Of a stretch of 45,898 nucleotides of DNA, positions 44,844-45,898 are shown in pieces; within the stretch, counting starts at the first letter, position 1, and each line of letters opens with the position of its first letter. The translations under genes and the position numbers were made by a program. Origin of the DNA: JAVVEG01 sp041689205 (GTDB lineage: Bacteria > Pseudomonadota > Gammaproteobacteria > Pseudomonadales > Pseudohongiellaceae); NCBI GenBank assembly GCA_041689205.1, contig JBDNGQ010000065.1:1-45898 (forward strand), read 5' to 3'. Under the pieces are notes generated by a model. That model was given only the letters and a program-made list of their open reading frames with translations, was not told the origin of the DNA and did no database searches.

Positions 44844-45898
44844 ATGATCAATTCCTTTCATCCGCCCATGCGCGCATTAATGGGGCCAGGCCCCTCAGAT
44901 GTCAGCCCTCGCGTGCTTGCGGCGCTTTCCCGGCCAACCATAGGTCACCTCGATCCCGAGTTCATCCGGATGATGGATGAGATCAAGAGTCTGCTGCAAT
45001 ATGCATTCAAGACCTCAAATGAGCTGACTCTGCCGGTGTCCGCACCTGGTTCAGCAGGGATGGAAGCAGCTTTTGTTAATCTCCTGGAATCCGGTGATAA
45101 AGTTATAGTCTGCCAGAACGGTGTGTTTGGCGCTCGAATGAAAGAGAACGTTGAGCGCTGTGGTGCAACGCCGATACTGGTTACCGACCTCTGGGGAAGC
45201 TGTATCGATCTGCACAAGGTAGAAGACGCACTGCGCGCAAATCCAGAGGCAAGTGTGCTGGCCTTTGTACATGCGGAAACATCCACCGGTGTCCGCAGCG
45301 ATGCCCAGGGTTTATGTGCGCTGGCCAGGCAGTATGACTGCCTGAGTCTGGTCGATGCAGTGACCTCTCTGGCAGGTATTGAGCTTGATGTGGACGGCTG
45401 GGGTATAGACGCTATTTACTCGGGCACACAGAAATGTCTGTCCTGCGTACCGGGTCTCTCTCCAGTCAGTTTTAGTCCACGAGCGGTAGAAAGGATCAAA
45501 GCGCGGACACACAAAGTGCAGAGCTGGTTTCTGGATATGAATCTGATCATGGATTACTGGGGTGGCAGCACGCGACGCAGTTATCATCATACAGCTCCGG
45601 TTAATTGTTTATATGCGCTGCATGAATCATTGCTGATGCTCAAAGAAGAAGGGCTGGAGAGCAGCTGGCAACGTCACGCGGATAATTATCGCGCCCTTGT
45701 TGCGGGTATTGAAGCCATGGGCCTGCATTTTATTGTCGAAACTGAGTACCGCTTGCCACAGTTAAATGCAGTTAGTGTTCCAGCCGGAATAGACGAGGCG
45801 GCAGTGCGTGCGCAATTGCTGCAGCATTATGATCTTGAAATTGGTGCCGGACTGGGTTCTCTGTCAGGAAAAATCTGGCGTATCGGTCTGATGGGTTC
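44844..45898 (+). CDS. Class V aminotransferase, alanine-glyoxylate type, 3' end cut
   Basis: The visible part is 351 codons from ATG 44844, with GAGGAA about 8 nt upstream; it runs off the right edge. It is a fold-type I PLP enzyme that likely moves the amino group of alanine or serine to glyoxylate, making glycine. Family features are LMGPGPSDVSPRVLAAL at the N-terminus, SAPGSAGMEAAF (cofactor phosphate region), HAETSTGVRSD, LVDAVTSLAGIELDVD with the PLP Asp, and the Schiff-base Lys197 in SGTQKCLSC. Phosphoserine or cysteine-type relatives are less likely given the N-terminal motif. The upstream terminator separates it from rplQ. Confidence 0.9.
   Translation, partial: MINSFHPPMRALMGPGPSDVSPRVLAALSRPTIGHLDPEFIRMMDEIKSLLQYAFKTSNELTLPVSAPGSAGMEAAFVNLLESGDKVIVCQNGVFGARMKENVERCGATPILVTDLWGSCIDLHKVEDALRANPEASVLAFVHAETSTGVRSDAQGLCALARQYDCLSLVDAVTSLAGIELDVDGWGIDAIYSGTQKCLSCVPGLSPVSFSPRAVERIKARTHKVQSWFLDMNLIMDYWGGSTRRSYHHTAPVNCLYALHESLLMLKEEGLESSWQRHADNYRALVAGIEAMGLHFIVETEYRLPQLNAVSVPAGIDEAAVRAQLLQHYDLEIGAGLGSLSGKIWRIGLMG

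Overview
The window looks like a chromosomal segment of a free-living gammaproteobacterium. The order birA - coaX - SPOR-like gene - tRNA-Tyr - tRNA-Gly - tRNA-Thr - tufB - tRNA-Trp - secE - nusG - rplKAJL - rpoBC - rpsLG - fusA - tufA, followed by the complete S10, spc and alpha ribosomal operons, is the Pseudomonas-type arrangement. RpoB, RpoC and RpoA are close to E. coli in length and motif numbering, and an L10-type mRNA leader precedes rplJ. No transposase, phage gene, CRISPR array or rRNA gene was seen. A species name cannot be given from sequence alone.

Region 1 (1-9367) is the accessory part. On the minus strand are a lyase-like NHL beta-propeller (790-1977), a small lipoprotein (181-705) and the 5' end of a NIPSNAP-family gene (1-120). 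On the plus strand, divergently, are a HupE/UreJ_2-like membrane protein (2146-3549) and two paralogous secreted proteins (3926-5626 and 7652-9367), with a CstA-family transporter (5825-7519) between them. Each paralog joins a redoxin-like domain, a c-type haem motif (CxxCH) and a domain with the full ligand set of a peptidylglycine alpha-hydroxylating (PHM-type) copper monooxygenase. The propeller keeps the residues expected of the partner enzyme, peptidyl-alpha-hydroxyglycine alpha-amidating lyase (PAL). The locus therefore resembles a split bacterial counterpart of animal PAM beside a possible peptide transporter. This is the most interesting part of the window.

Region 2 (9449-11908) holds biotin ligase/repressor BirA, type III pantothenate kinase CoaX and a SPOR-like membrane-anchored protein.

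Region 3 (11913-30562) starts with a strong promoter and three tRNAs, then tufB, a terminator and tRNA-Trp. Next come secE-nusG, the L11/L10 operons with rpoBC, and the str operon ending in tufA. The two tuf genes encode proteins that differ at only three residues and start with different codons (ATG and GTG). RNA structures in the gaps fit known types of ribosomal-protein feedback control.

Region 4 (30587-44802) is the S10-spc-alpha supercluster. It starts at a near-consensus promoter (TTGACA-17-TAGAAT) and runs from rpsJ to rplQ, including secY and the 38-residue rpmJ. A strong terminator follows rplQ. The last gene (44844 to the edge) is the start of a class V, alanine-glyoxylate-type aminotransferase.
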